Source: Vicia villosa (taxonomy: Eukaryota > Streptophyta > Magnoliopsida > Fabales > Fabaceae). Taken from it: 64,000 nucleotides of DNA. Below, piece by piece: positions 35,748-46,502 of this stretch. Position 1 is the stretch's first letter. Every line of letters begins with the position of its first letter. The notes below the pieces were generated by a model, which saw only the letters and a list, made by a program, of their open reading frames with translations, was not told where the DNA came from and did no database searches. The position numbers were made by a program, and so were the translations under genes. The DNA is taken from positions 327,801 through 391,800 of the forward strand of contig NW_026705774.1 in the NCBI RefSeq assembly GCF_029867415.1. Direction: 5' to 3'.

Positions 35748-37494
35748 GTGACACATTCTAAGAAATATCATGCTGACAAACCTAAAGAATATCATGCTGT
35801 TCCTCCTGTTAAATATTTTGCTAAACCCAAGTTCAATCAGAACTTGAGGAGAACTAACAAGAAAGGACCCAAGAAATTGTGGGTACCTAAGGAGAAGATA
35901 ATTTCTGTTGCAGATATCCTTGGCAGCAAAGAGGACAAAAAGCAAAATGTCATGGTACCTGGACTCTGGGTGCTCGCGACACATGACGGGAAGAAGGTCT
36001 ACATTCCAAGACCTGGTGCTTAAACCAGGTGGAGAAGTCAAGTTTGGAGGAGATCAGAAGGGCAAAATCATTGGCTCTAGAACCATAAGTATTGGTAACT
36101 CTCCTTCCATAACTAATGTACTTCTTGTAGAAGGATTAACGCATAACTTATTGTCCATAAGTCAATTAAGTGACAATGGTTATGATATAATCTTCAATCA
36201 AAAGTCTTGCAAGGCTGTAAGTCAGAAGGATGGCTCAATCCTATTTACAGGCAAGAGAAAGAACAACATTTATAAGATAGATCTTTCTGATCTTGAGAAG
36301 CAGAAGGTAACTTGTCTTATGTCTGTTTCTGAGGAGCAATGGGTCTGGCACAGAAGATTAGGACATGCTAGTTTGAGAAAGATTTCTCAGATTAACAAAC
36401 TAAATCTGGTCAGAGGACTCCCAAATCTGAAATACAAATCAGATGCTCTTTGTGAAGCATGTAAGAAGGGCAAGTTCTCTAGACCTGCATTCAAGTCTAA
36501 GAATGTTGTTTCTTCCTCAAGGCCGTTAGAACTCTTGCACATTGATCTGTTTGGCCCAGTCAAAATGGCATCTGTCAGAGGGAAGAAATATGGATTAGTC
36601 ATCATTGATGATTATAGCCGCTGGACATGGGTAAAGTTCTTGAAACACAAGGATGAGTCTCATTCAGTGTTCTTTGAATTCTGCACTCAGATCCAATCTG
36701 AGAAGGAGTGCAAAATCATAAAGGTCAGAAGTGATCATGGTGGTGAATTTGAGAACAAATTCTTTGAGGAGTTCTTCAAAGAAAATGGTATTGCCCATGA
36801 TTTCTCTTGTCCTAGAACTCCACAGCAAAATGGAGTTATAGAGCGAAAGAATAGGACTCTACAAGAAATGGCTAGAACCATGATCAATGAAACCAATATG
36901 GCTAAGCATTTCTGGGCAGAAGCAATAAACACTGCGTGTTATATTCAGAATAGAATCTCTATAAGACCTATTCTAAATAAGACTCCTTATGAATTGTGGA
37001 AGAACAGAAAGCCCAACATTTCATATTTCCATCCTTTTGGATGTGTTTGTTTTATTCTGAATACTAAAGATTATCTTGGTAAGTTTGATTCTAAAGCACA
37101 AAAGTGTTTCCTTCTTGGATATTCTGAACGCTCTAAAGGCTACAGAGTATACAATACTGAAACATTGATTGTAGAAGAATCAATCAATATCAGGTTTGAT
37201 GATAAGCTTGGTCTTGAAAAACCAAAGCAATTTGAGAATTTTGCAGATTTTGATATTGATATATCAGAAGCAGTAGAACCTAGAAGCAAAGCTGCAAAAG
37301 CTGGCAGTCTCAGAAGCAATGGATCAGAAGATCAAGTTGCTGCATCTTTAGAGAATCTCAGGATTTCTGAAGAACCAACAGTCAGAAGATCACCTAGACG
37401 TGCTTCAGCTCATTCAGAAGATGTGATCCTTGGAAAGAAAGATGATCCTATCAGAACAAGATCATTTCTAAAGAATGACAATCAGAAGCAGTGA
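35748..37494 (+). pseudogene. Copia protease and integrase, truncated before RT
   Basis: The gag frame continues to about 36023, then a frameshift around the protease motif moves to the frame 35908-37494. In that frame the protease site reads SWYLDSGCSRHMTG. It is followed by gag-pre-integrase (NLLSISQLSDNGYD, WVWHRRLGHASLRKI, CEACKKGK) and the integrase core (LLHIDLFGP, RSDHGGEFEN, TPQQNGVIERKNR; D-D-E intact). The frame ends soon after the variable linker (VRRSPRRAS, DDPIRTRSFLKND) at 37494, exactly where RT would begin. No RT or RNase H motif occurs before the next ORF at 37895. The frameshift position suggests a small indel just before the protease motif. Confidence 0.9.
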
Positions 37495-37894
37495 TCAGAA
37501 TCAGAAGGCGTAAAGTCTATTCAAAAATTTACTGCTGTCATCTATTATCTGATGGTGAACATGTGTATGTACGGTTAGTACAAAGCGTGCAGTTGAAAAG
37601 ACGCCGACCTAGGTAACTGTGTTAAATCATTTCATTTACCACGTTCTCTCACCTAACGTCACTTATCATTTAATGTAAATTGATTTCTCGTGATTCTGTA
37701 ACTGTTCATTTTCTAATCTTATTTCATTTTTTTTAATCCGTATCTATATTTTCTTTTCAAATCATCTCATATATCTTTTCCGCTCCTTGTCCCTCTTTCT
37801 TCTTGCATACTCTCTATTGAAACCTTCTTAGTCGCTTCTAAAACCCTAACCGAAAACCCAGAATTTGTTCTTCCTTGTTGTTCATTCTGTTTCA

Positions 37895-40657
37895 ATGGCT
37901 GCTTCTTCATCTCAAAATGTTGATTCATCTACTCCTCTCCATATTCAAGATGAAGAAAATCAGGAACTCACTCCAGTCGTTGCGTGCTCCATTCCTAAGG
38001 ATAAATTAGAAGTTCTATGTGAACTCATGGTTGATTTTGATAACATTGAAGAACACGATTTTCATCTCAAAGAAGATATAATTTTTCAAGGATGGACTTC
38101 GTTGTTCGCTGAGTTCTGTGGACCAGTCTACCCAGATCTTGTCAAGGAATTCTGGGTACATGCAGTTGTCGCCCCTAAATCAATCTTGTCCTTCGTCCAT
38201 GGAAAGTTTGTGGTAGTGTCTGAGAACATCCTAAGGATGATGTTTGATCTGAGAAACGCTGAGGGAGCTTTTGAAATCGATCAAAGGGTAAATTGGAAAG
38301 ATGTTTTATCTACTCTCTACCCAAACATAAATGAAACAAAGAATGTCAAGGACTTGAGAGATCTCTACAAAATCTGGACCAAGATTCTTCTTGGGTGTTT
38401 CTATCACAGGAAAGGGACACATGCTTCTGACTTCATCAACAATGAGCAAAAATACATTCTGTATTGCATTGCCACTAAGAAGAAGGTTGATGCTATCTAC
38501 ATTATCTTCAACCATATGTGGAAGGCTGTGAAGGAGTCCAGAAATGCCTTCAGAGAAAAAAGTTGTACCATCATTCCGTTTGGTAGAATTATCTCAAATC
38601 TTTTGGCTCATTCCAAGATTGTTGAGGACTTGGAATCTGAAGGTATTATCAAAGACCTTGCTGTCACCTCTGGGGCCTGCCTGAATGCTTTCACGTTAAA
38701 GAAGATGAAAGTGATTAAGGCTATCATTAAGACTCCCCAACCTCTTGCTGGAACAAGAATCAAAAGAAAACCCGTTCTAGCTGTATTTGGAACCTTCTTC
38801 ATTAGTGAGGTACCAAAAGTCAGAACGAGGTATCTGAAGTCACAAAAAGAGGATAAAAGTCTTAAAGATCAAGAGAAAGGTGCTCCAATTATAGTAAATC
38901 GCAAGAAGGAAGAAAGGACCAAAAGAAAGTTTGATCATCCTGCTGCTACCACTGAGAAAGAAGTGGTCCCAGAAGAAGTCATTGCAAAGGTTGTTAAGGC
39001 TGTTTCTGTTGATTTTGAGAAGAAAAAGAAGGAAGCTGAGAAAAAGAAGAAGAAGTCAAATAACAATGCTGAGATTGTTGAAGTTGTTGAGAAGAAGAAA
39101 ACCAGAAAAAGGAAGATGATTCTTCAAGAATCTGATGAAGAAAATGTTGTTCAAGAGGCTGTGAATCAACAGGAAGTTCTGGCAAGCGTTAGAAGGAAAG
39201 AGATCTCTAGTGGCAAAACAAAAATTGTTGAAGAGCCGAAGAGTAAGAAGCAGAAGAAGACTGAGGCTGTGGTCAAAGCTCTTCAGAAAGCATCCAAAGG
39301 TATATGTATTTCTGAACCTGATTCTACTCCTGCTGGTATTTCAGAAGTTGCACCAATAGCGGTTGCCCCTATCCCTGAACCAGAAAAAGACACATCAGAA
39401 TCACCTATAACTATCCATGTTCTTACACCTCCATCTTCTCCTGTAACCATTCGTTCTTCTCCACCCACCATCAATCCTGTTCTGGATATACCACCCCTTC
39501 AAACTCTCTTTCCACCTCACACAAATATCTCCATCTCTCAACCTCCTCCCCATGCCAACTTTGAACCCATTCCTTCTACCTCTCAAAACTACCATAGTGG
39601 TTCTGATCTTCCAACCTCTGCATCACATGAACAGCTACTCCGTGATTGCAACTACACTCCCAAGCCTCGTCCTGAAGCTGAAGTGGTAGTGTTAGATTCT
39701 GATACTGAAGCAGAATCTTCTTATAGATTGGATAGAGAACCTCAACCTTATTTCATCCCCAACCCTGCCTTTTCAAAAACCAAAATAAAATCCCGCCTTG
39801 TCCACCCTATTGGTGTAATTTTTGAAAAAGTAAAGAGGAATCTCAGAAGTATCTTTGACACCCTCAGAATTGTTGAAAGTTCTGGCCTGAATAACGTCGC
39901 TATGAGGAAGTTCTGGAGGATCTTACGCAGAGAATCAGATGCTCTATTTATAGAACTTCAGGAAGCCTGTGTTGAAGCTGCTCCATGGCCTCGTGGAATT
40001 CTGAGAAGCTATGAAGACTTCTGGTTTGCCCGTCTCAGAGGAAGATATACCTTGGAAGAAAAGCCCTTGGTGGATGAATTGGAAGTAGCAAGATTGGCTG
40101 CTGCATTGGAAGCTAATCCTTGCAGGGAAATTGTGGTCTGGAGACCTCAATATCCAGTTCTGCTCGGGGATTTCAAGACCCTCTTTGACTTTTTGAGGGA
40201 AAACCCTTCTATGGAAGACCCAAGCTTGGTCATTCCAGAAGTTGTTGACCCACAAGAAGTTGAAGGTCCTTCTGCCCCCAGGAATCTAGCTGCCATTCTT
40301 CAGGCACTTGAGAATGGAGATTCTGAGATTCCGGCTGCAGAATATGAAGATGCTTCTATGCAAGAAGCAGATGTAGAGGATCATGTTGCTGAATCAGTTC
40401 CTGTTGAGAAAAATCCTGTAAATGATCTGACTATGGAAGCCACGGATCAGAATGCCATCCCTGTGGATAGAAGCTGTGAAGCTTCTTCTGATGAACCTTC
40501 CCGTCTTGCAAGGACTCTGGAAGTTCTTCAGAAGAACCAGGATGAGCAAAGCTCAGTCAATGCTGAGTTTAGAGCTTTCATAGAGAAGCATAATGAGCAC
40601 AACAATGGGGTTCAAGAGATGCTGGCCAAGATCTTGTCAAGGCTAGGGTCATCTTAG
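37895..40657 (+). CDS. Large 3' ORF of a SIRE/Maximus-type element (env-like/plant transposon ORF)
   Basis: Open frame of 920 residues from MAASSSQNVDSS; an upstream ATG at 37865 gives ten more codons, but the 37895 ATG follows a long leader and fits better. The N-terminal ~270 residues are globular (IPKDKLEVLCELMVDFDN, FQGWTSLFAEFCGPVYPDLV, EFWVHAVV) and match the domain found in extra ORFs of plant copia elements. The middle is lysine-rich (KKKKEAEKKKKKS), followed by a Pro/Ser-rich region, a second globular stretch and an acidic C-terminus ending in a coiled-coil-like segment (SVNAEFRAFIEKHNE). Such ORFs are often called envelope-like; I see no clear signal peptide or membrane anchor, so that name is not supported here. 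It is the longest intact frame in the element. Confidence 0.75.
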   Translation: MAASSSQNVDSSTPLHIQDEENQELTPVVACSIPKDKLEVLCELMVDFDNIEEHDFHLKEDIIFQGWTSLFAEFCGPVYPDLVKEFWVHAVVAPKSILSFVHGKFVVVSENILRMMFDLRNAEGAFEIDQRVNWKDVLSTLYPNINETKNVKDLRDLYKIWTKILLGCFYHRKGTHASDFINNEQKYILYCIATKKKVDAIYIIFNHMWKAVKESRNAFREKSCTIIPFGRIISNLLAHSKIVEDLESEGIIKDLAVTSGACLNAFTLKKMKVIKAIIKTPQPLAGTRIKRKPVLAVFGTFFISEVPKVRTRYLKSQKEDKSLKDQEKGAPIIVNRKKEERTKRKFDHPAATTEKEVVPEEVIAKVVKAVSVDFEKKKKEAEKKKKKSNNNAEIVEVVEKKKTRKRKMILQESDEENVVQEAVNQQEVLASVRRKEISSGKTKIVEEPKSKKQKKTEAVVKALQKASKGICISEPDSTPAGISEVAPIAVAPIPEPEKDTSESPITIHVLTPPSSPVTIRSSPPTINPVLDIPPLQTLFPPHTNISISQPPPHANFEPIPSTSQNYHSGSDLPTSASHEQLLRDCNYTPKPRPEAEVVVLDSDTEAESSYRLDREPQPYFIPNPAFSKTKIKSRLVHPIGVIFEKVKRNLRSIFDTLRIVESSGLNNVAMRKFWRILRRESDALFIELQEACVEAAPWPRGILRSYEDFWFARLRGRYTLEEKPLVDELEVARLAAALEANPCREIVVWRPQYPVLLGDFKTLFDFLRENPSMEDPSLVIPEVVDPQEVEGPSAPRNLAAILQALENGDSEIPAAEYEDASMQEADVEDHVAESVPVEKNPVNDLTMEATDQNAIPVDRSCEASSDEPSRLARTLEVLQKNQDEQSSVNAEFRAFIEKHNEHNNGVQEMLAKILSRLGSS

Positions 40658-41292
40658 ATTGAGTCTTAGTTGTTTTGTTTTTGCTGCATCTGTTTAGTGC
40701 ATCTTGTCTTCCTTCTCTTCGTGTACTTCTGTACTTGTCTGTTTGAGCTTTAATGAAAATCATCTTAGATTGTGTGTTTCTTTTTGTTTTTATCTGAATC
40801 TTTTATATTTTTGATGATATGACAAAAAAGGGGGAGAAATATGTGATAAATGATTTGATTTAATCAGTTGCTTTACTAACAGAACTTGCAAAGTTCTATG
40901 TTTTTAAGTTGTGCTGTTGCAGGAATTGAAGATTCTCTTTAAAGATCAACATGAGAAGCAACAAGATAAATCAAGTTCTTGGATTCTTGAAGCAAGCTGA
41001 GTGCTATGAAGCTTCAAAATCAGGATCAGAAGCAAGAAGGAAAAATGTTCAGATATTCTGATGATAGAATATGATCTAAAACATTATGTCTATTTGTTCT
41101 GATACATTCTATATGGCTTATATGGCTCTGATACATATTATGTGTTCTGAAACATATTTTATGTTCTGATTCATTCATGCTGACTTTTGTCGTTTAGTTT
41201 TGTTCTGTAACATTTCAGGATGTAGAGATGCTTTGATGAAGCTCTGGTACATTCAACAATGTTCTGATACATTCTAGCATGAAGTGATGAAA
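40658..41292 (+). other. Copia 3' non-coding region
   Basis: No coding potential. Includes AAAAAAGGGGGAGAAAT at ~40825, a polypurine-like tract well upstream of the true PPT, then TTCTGA-rich sequence leading into the tandem repeats. Confidence 0.6.
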
Positions 41293-41640
41293 GAAGAAAT
41301 TCAAGCTCTGAAGCTGTCCCAATGGAAGCAGGAATCAGAAGCTGTGAATGTTCTGAAGATCAAAGAAATTCAAGTTCTGAAGCTGTCCCAATGGAAGCAG
41401 AAATCAGAAGCTGTGAATGTTCTGAGGATCTAAAGAAATTCAATGTTCTGAAGCTGTCCTATGGAAGCAGGAATCAGAAGCTGTGAATGTTCTGAAGATC
41501 AAAGAAATTCAAGTTCTGAAGCTGTCCGATGGAAGCAGAAATCAGAAGCTGTGAATGTTCTGAGGATCTAAAGAAATTCAATGTTCTGAAGCTGTCCTAT
41601 GGAAGCAGAAATCAGAAGTCATGAATGTTCTGAAGATCAA
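41293..41640. repeat. Five tandem ~70-bp repeats before the 3' LTR
   Basis: Each unit begins AAGAAATTCAA and contains GAAGCTGTCC, ATGGAAGCAG and AATCAGAAGC. Units alternate between endings GAAGATCA and GAGGATCTA, giving a higher-order dimer pattern A-B-A-B-A. Confidence 0.9.
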
Positions 41641-41712
41641 GCACTGTGAACGTCTCTACTGAAATACTCAGGGAAGTCTTTTATTTATAAAATTCTTCTA
41701 GTATTAATTGCA

Positions 41713-41760
41713 GGGGGAGATTATTCATCTCAGGGGGAGATTGTTAATCTCAGGGGGAGA
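41713..41760 (+). repeat. Three CAGGGGGAGA polypurine-like motifs
   Basis: CAGGGGGAGATT, CAGGGGGAGATT and CAGGGGGAGACA in quick succession, about 100 bp before the true polypurine tract. They resemble duplicated PPT sequence. Confidence 0.8.
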
Positions 41761-41860
41761 CATATTCACATGCTTATGCTATAGCTGTGTAAATTGTCTT
41801 TAGCCGTCTGCTCTTTCTGATCGCAAATTCATATCATTTATATATGTTTTTGTCATCATC

Positions 41861-41874
41861 AAAAAGGGGGAGAT
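41861..41874 (+). other. Copia polypurine tract
   Basis: AAAAAGGGGGAGAT directly before the 3' LTR start TGTTAGAAC. Confidence 0.9.
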
Positions 41875-43082
41875 TGTTAGAACAAGATTTGTTCTGATCA
41901 ATATTCTTAGTTTTGATGATAACAAGGATATGAATTTTGTGTGAGATAATGTGGTACTCTAATACATTGCAATTTCCCTTTCAAGAAATATATAAAGAGT
42001 ATGCACAAATCAGCGCTCAGAAGCTTTGTCTCAGAAGGTTCAGCATGCAACATCAGAACATGGTCTGGCAAGACATCAGAAGATGGTCAAGGCAGAATCA
42101 GAACATGGGTCTATGGAAGCATCAGAAGAACTTGAGATCAGAAGCAGAAGCACTGAAGTTCTCATGGTATCACGCTCAGAAGCACTTCAAGGTCAGAAGA
42201 CAAGAAGATGCTATGCACCAAGCTGTTTGACTCTAATGATATTCAAATGTTGTATACACAAACATCAGATCAGAAGAAAGTACAGGTGGCAGGCTACGCT
42301 GACTGACAAAAGGAACGTTGGAAGCTATTAAAGGCAACGTCAGTAGACACAGCGTGAACAAGGCTCGAGGTAGTTGACAAAAGCGTGAAACATTAAATGC
42401 AATGTTGTACGGAATACGCAAAGCATTAAATGCTCCCAACGGTCATCTTCTCAAGTGCCTATAAATATGAAGTTCTGATGAGAAGCAAGGTTGACGATTT
42501 GCTAACAATAAACTTGCTGAAACGCTGTTCAAACTCAAAGCTCAGAAACTTCATCTTCATCAAAGCTCACTACATTGCTGTTGTAATATATTAGTGAGAT
42601 TAAGCTTAAACGTTAAGAGAAATATCACTGTTGTGATTATAGCTTTTCAGAAGCATTGTAAAACTCTTATTTGATTACATTAATTTGTAAGTAACTAGAG
42701 TGATCAAGTGTTGATCAGGATACTCTATGAAGTCTTAGCTTGTGTCTAAGCAGTTGTAATTAGAGTGATCACGTGATGGTCAGGATACTCTAAGAAAGTC
42801 TTAGCTTGTGTCTAAGCATTTGTTCCTGGAGTGATCAGGTTGTGATCAGGATACTCTAGAAGACTTGGTCGCGGACTAAGTGGAAAACCATTGTAATCTG
42901 TTGCGATTAGTGGATTAAATCCTCAGGTGAGGTAAATCACTCCGTGGGGGTGGACTGGAGTAGTTTAGTTAACAACGAACCAGGATAAAAATAACTGTGC
43001 AAATTGTTTTTATCGTTCAAGTTTTTAAGACTACACTTATTCAAACCCCCCCCCCCCTTTCTAAGTGTTTTTCTATCCTTCA
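41875..43082 (+). repeat. Copia 3' LTR (1208 bp)
   Basis: Same start and end as the split 5' LTR, about ten substitutions and one extra C in the poly-C run. Followed by the TSD GGTTC. Confidence 0.95.
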
Positions 43083-43087
43083 GGTTC

Positions 43088-43456
43088 CCCATAGCCTCCT
43101 ATTGGGCTTCGTGCAAAGAATCTCCCTTAGTTTAGGTTAGGACATAGAGTATGGTTTCCCGGTGAAATCGCTCTAAGAGCTCAAACCAACTATACCATGC
43201 CTCCTCTTGGGCTTCGTACAGACGACTTGTCCCTCCCATAGCCTCCTCTTGGGCTTACAATGCAAGGACCCTCGATTGTCCCTCCCATAGCCTCCTCTTG
43301 GGCTTACAATGCAAGGACCCTCGGATAGCCTCCTCTTGGGCTTCGTACAAGGACCCATGGGCTTCTTATAAGCATCCCCAATATCCAAATCAAATACCCT
43401 AGGAGATTAGACATTTATCATCTCTATGATAGGAGTATCTCTTCTATATCATCACA

Positions 43457-43489
<33 letters not shown>

Positions 43490-44349
43490 CTTAACTTTTT
43501 TGCCACAAGGCTGGCTAATCAATCAAACCGTTTTTCCACCAGGCTGGCTGATTAATCAAAGTTTTTGTCACAAGGCTGACTTCATTGAAACTTTTGCCAC
43601 AAGGCTGGCTGATTAATCAAAACTTTTTGTCACAAGGCTGACTTCATTGAAAGTTTTTGCCACAAGGCTGGCTAAACAAAAAAACATCTTTATCATTCTA
43701 AGCGCCATAAGTGGCATGGCCCAGGGCTTATAATGAAAAGATTTTCAAACAAAATCAAACAGATGTATGTGATGATATAGATTAGATACATCGAACATTG
43801 AGATGACATTTGTCTCTTTTCCTTTGCTTCCACTAGCATAAGTGGGAACTACGATTGCTCTGACTTTCTCAACATCCCTTTGAGAATACGTAGGCACAAG
43901 GTCGTATCCTTGGCGAGCAAAACTTCTCCCTCAAACCACTCAAACCTTAGCACCCGTAGACCCCGAGCTACAGATGCTCTGATTCCCTCTAAGGGATATG
44001 TATGCAGAGGATCGCGATGATCTTTGCGAGCATAATCAAACAAGCACCCTAGGTCCCACCTATCTCACAAGAACCTCTCCATAACATAGAATGAAACAAA
44101 CATAACAAAGAAACCTATAGAGTACTATAGATACGTTGGGTGCTAATACCTTCCCTTTGTATAACCAACCCTCTTACCCGGAATCTCTCCCCCACTTTTT
44201 TAGGTTATTGCAACTTTTTTCCTTTTCCTACTTTGGAAACAATAAAAAGTTTGGTCGAAACAAAAGAAAAATCATTTTTTGAGCACTCGAGCCCAAAGAA
44301 GGCATCAGGTGTCTCATCCCGAAAAAAGATACGATTTTTCCCCGCGACA
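43088..44349 (+). mobile_element. Solo Ogre-like LTR, right part
   Basis: Continues 23934 after the copia insertion. Contains minisatellite-like subrepeats: CATAGCCTCCTCTTGGGCTT (43088-43340) and GCCACAAGGCTGGCTGATTA (43500-43680). A CAAT run at ~43465-43491 and the block CTTTGGAAACAATAAAAAG near the end follow. It ends CCCGCGACA at 44349 followed by the TSD AAGTG. No gene; ORFs at 43173-44043 fall in subrepeats. Confidence 0.8.
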
Positions 44350-46060
44350 AAGTGACCGCAGCTTCACGAACGGTTCGACTAAGATCATCAGGCCTGTAGA
44401 TAGTTTCAAAGAAATTTTGAAAGGCTTGGATTTCTTTAATATGAGTCGAGGTACCTTTATGGAAGTTAGTCTGCACATCAGCAAAAGCTTCAGTTAGTTC
44501 TTGAGTAAGGCTCTCAGCATCGAAGATTTGCGTAGTATAGTAATCTGTCCACCATTGATGAAAATCTATGGAAGAATAAAAGGCAGGTTCGAAAGAGACG
44601 GGAGAGAGAGTGGTGATGCCAACATATTTGGAGATTTTAGACTGGTATTCATCTTCCGCTAGATGCACAGTGTGTAGACACATGTGATTCCTTTTGTCGT
44701 ACATACACTTTGGTTTCAGTTGAACCAATCCAAATTGTCTCGATACCAAATTTGGTTGGTAACAAAGAAGACAGCAGTGACTTTTGGGAGATCGAAGTCG
44801 GTGATATAATAGCTTTGGGGTAAGGAAAGCTTCCCAGGACCCACTTTCCTTTGCACAAATGGAGCCATGGAGGGGCTAAATTGATACCGTTTGGCGAACA
44901 TCATCATGTATGCTAAGAAGGTTTCGCAAAGCTTGCCCGTTTCTTCTTTTGGAGTCAGAAGAGCCAATCTGGTTCCTTCTACTGTTCGATTTTTTATATC
45001 CGGATCTTCCTCATTTACAATACCTTTGTATGGGAGATAAGCTTCGAAGGTGGCATTGAGCCATAACTGCAATAACCAGAAGGGGCCAACAAAGAGAAGA
45101 GATCCTGTTTTGTAATTCTTAACAAGGTCTGTTGCTTCACCAAGATTTTCATAGAGAAATCCTAGAATTAATTGGCAACTTTTTCCCAGCATTTATCTGG
45201 TTATCCATACAGAGATATCTCTTTGCTACTTGTGTAGACCTAGAACAAAAAACACATCTCGAAAGCCAGAGTGCTAGAAATGCAATGTGTTCCTCATCTG
45301 TGACTTCTGTGGTCGTTTGGACATGGTATCTTTGGATAAAAGCAGTATAAGTGACTGTTGCTTCATTAAAGTGGATGGTGTCAGTATCCATGAAGTTGGG
45401 ATCGAAGGTTTCTCCTGTTTGTCGAAGTCCTGTGATAGCGGCTACGTCGAAGAGAGTAGGGGTAACCATTCCACATGGAAGATGGAAAGTATTGTGAGAA
45501 GCATCCCTAAAATGAATTGACGCTACTAACATGGTTTGGTTATATTCTAAACCTGTTTTGGATAACTGGATTAAGTCATAAATCCCTAGTTGTTTCCAAA
45601 AAGAAGCCTTTTGTTTTTCCATTTTAGTTAGCCAAGCGTAATACAGGTCGGGATCTTTTGCTAAAGGGATTGACCTAAAGACTTTCACGAAATTGGTTAC
45701 ATAGTTTAACCTAATTTTTTCTAAGGTCATAGTGGCTTCAACCGGAGTGCCATCTGCATTGTCAGTGTTAGCTAAGATTGGGTGGCCATCTTCATCTATT
45801 TTATTCTTGCTAACCAAAGGCCTAGTTTTGTAATAAGCAGGGAAAAATTTACCCAGAGAAGGGTTATTTCCTCCAGGTAAAGGACCCATGAAGGCATGAA
45901 TTTTCCCACAAAGTTCAAAAGGGATGATTACCTGAGAAGCGTAGATTGCACGAGTCTCTGCGGCGTTCGGGTCTGGAACGTGTTGTTGATTCCCTATTTG
46001 TGTAGGATTTTGAAGCTTCTGAATAGGTTGGAGAACGTTTGAAGTTGAAGAAGATGCCAT
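44350..46060 (-). pseudogene. Antisense plant-mobile-domain (PMD) gene, 5' block
   Basis: Minus-strand gene starting at MASSSTSNVLQPIQ (ATG 46060; an upstream in-frame Met at 46168 is possible). The N-terminal block (SIPLAKDPDLYYAWLTKMEK, ASIHFRDASHNTFHLPCGM, PTLFDVAAITGLRQTGETF) matches the aminotransferase-like plant mobile domain, found both in host PMD genes and in retrotransposons. Frames 46060-45149, 45192-44716 and 44749-44350 overlap, implying two small frameshifts (about 45150-45190 and 44720-44750). The gene is interrupted at 44350 by the solo LTR and continues at 20236. It lies antisense just inside the 3' LTR at 46503, as described for some Tat-lineage elements. Biochemical role unknown. 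Confidence 0.75.
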
Positions 46061-46164
46061 GGATGAGATTGCTTTAAGAACTGGTTTAAACGAAACCAAA
46101 GGGTTTTTCTTTTTCTGTGATGATAGGAGGAGAATAGAAGTGAAGGTTATGTGAGGGTAAAAGT

Positions 46165-46502
46165 TCAAGTATTTAAAGGTTTAACGAAAACCCTTTCAAA
46201 TCTTTTGGGTAAAGGTCAAAGGACACGTGGCAGGCGTTGATTTAATCCAACGGCGGTCGAACAATTGGTAGCCTTACTCCTAATATATAGGAGTAATGAT
46301 CATAAAGTAATGGCAGAACGTGGGAATGTAAGTTCTGAGGAGATGTTTTTAAATGACAAGACGTTTTGGAAGTAGAGTCATAAATGATTATGACGTTAGT
46401 CAGCTGTCTTGGAACTCTAAAAAGTGAGTAAAACGAAATCTCATCATAACAAGAAACGCCTATTTCTGTTGTTTTCGAAACAGGCATTTATTGGGGGCAA
46501 TT
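46165..46502 (-). promoter_or_regulatory. Candidate promoter interval of the antisense PMD gene
   Basis: The 300-bp gap between the PMD start and the LTR holds two minus-strand TATA-like sequences: TATATATTA at about 46281-46289 and TTTAAATAC at about 46170-46178. It ends at a plus-strand polypurine-like TATTGGGGGCAA before the LTR. Weak evidence. Confidence 0.3.

Larger units (their letters stand above)
23935..43082 (+). mobile_element. SIRE/Maximus-type Ty1/copia element lacking RT, with a nested gypsy element
   Basis: Flanked by the 5-bp TSD GGTTC at 23930-23934 and 43083-43087. The 5' LTR is 23935-23986 plus 32857-34011 (split by a Tekay element) and the 3' LTR is 41875-43082, both TGTTAGAAC...CTTCA. 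Without the nested element it is about 10.3 kb. Internal order: PBS, gag, zinc knuckle, protease, integrase, extra ORF, tandem repeats, PPT. The LTRs differ by about ten substitutions and one base in a poly-C run over 1207 bp. RT and RNase H are absent, so it depends on partners to replicate. The large 3' ORF is typical of the SIRE/Maximus lineage. Confidence 0.85.

Noticed and set aside
38931..39595. Antisense and alternate-frame ORFs in the 3' ORF of the copia
   Set aside because: Shadows of the Lys- and Pro-rich parts of the 920-residue frame.
45150..45192. An extra intron in the PMD 5' block
   Set aside because: The two frames overlap by ~40 bp with no room for an intron; a small indel explains it better.
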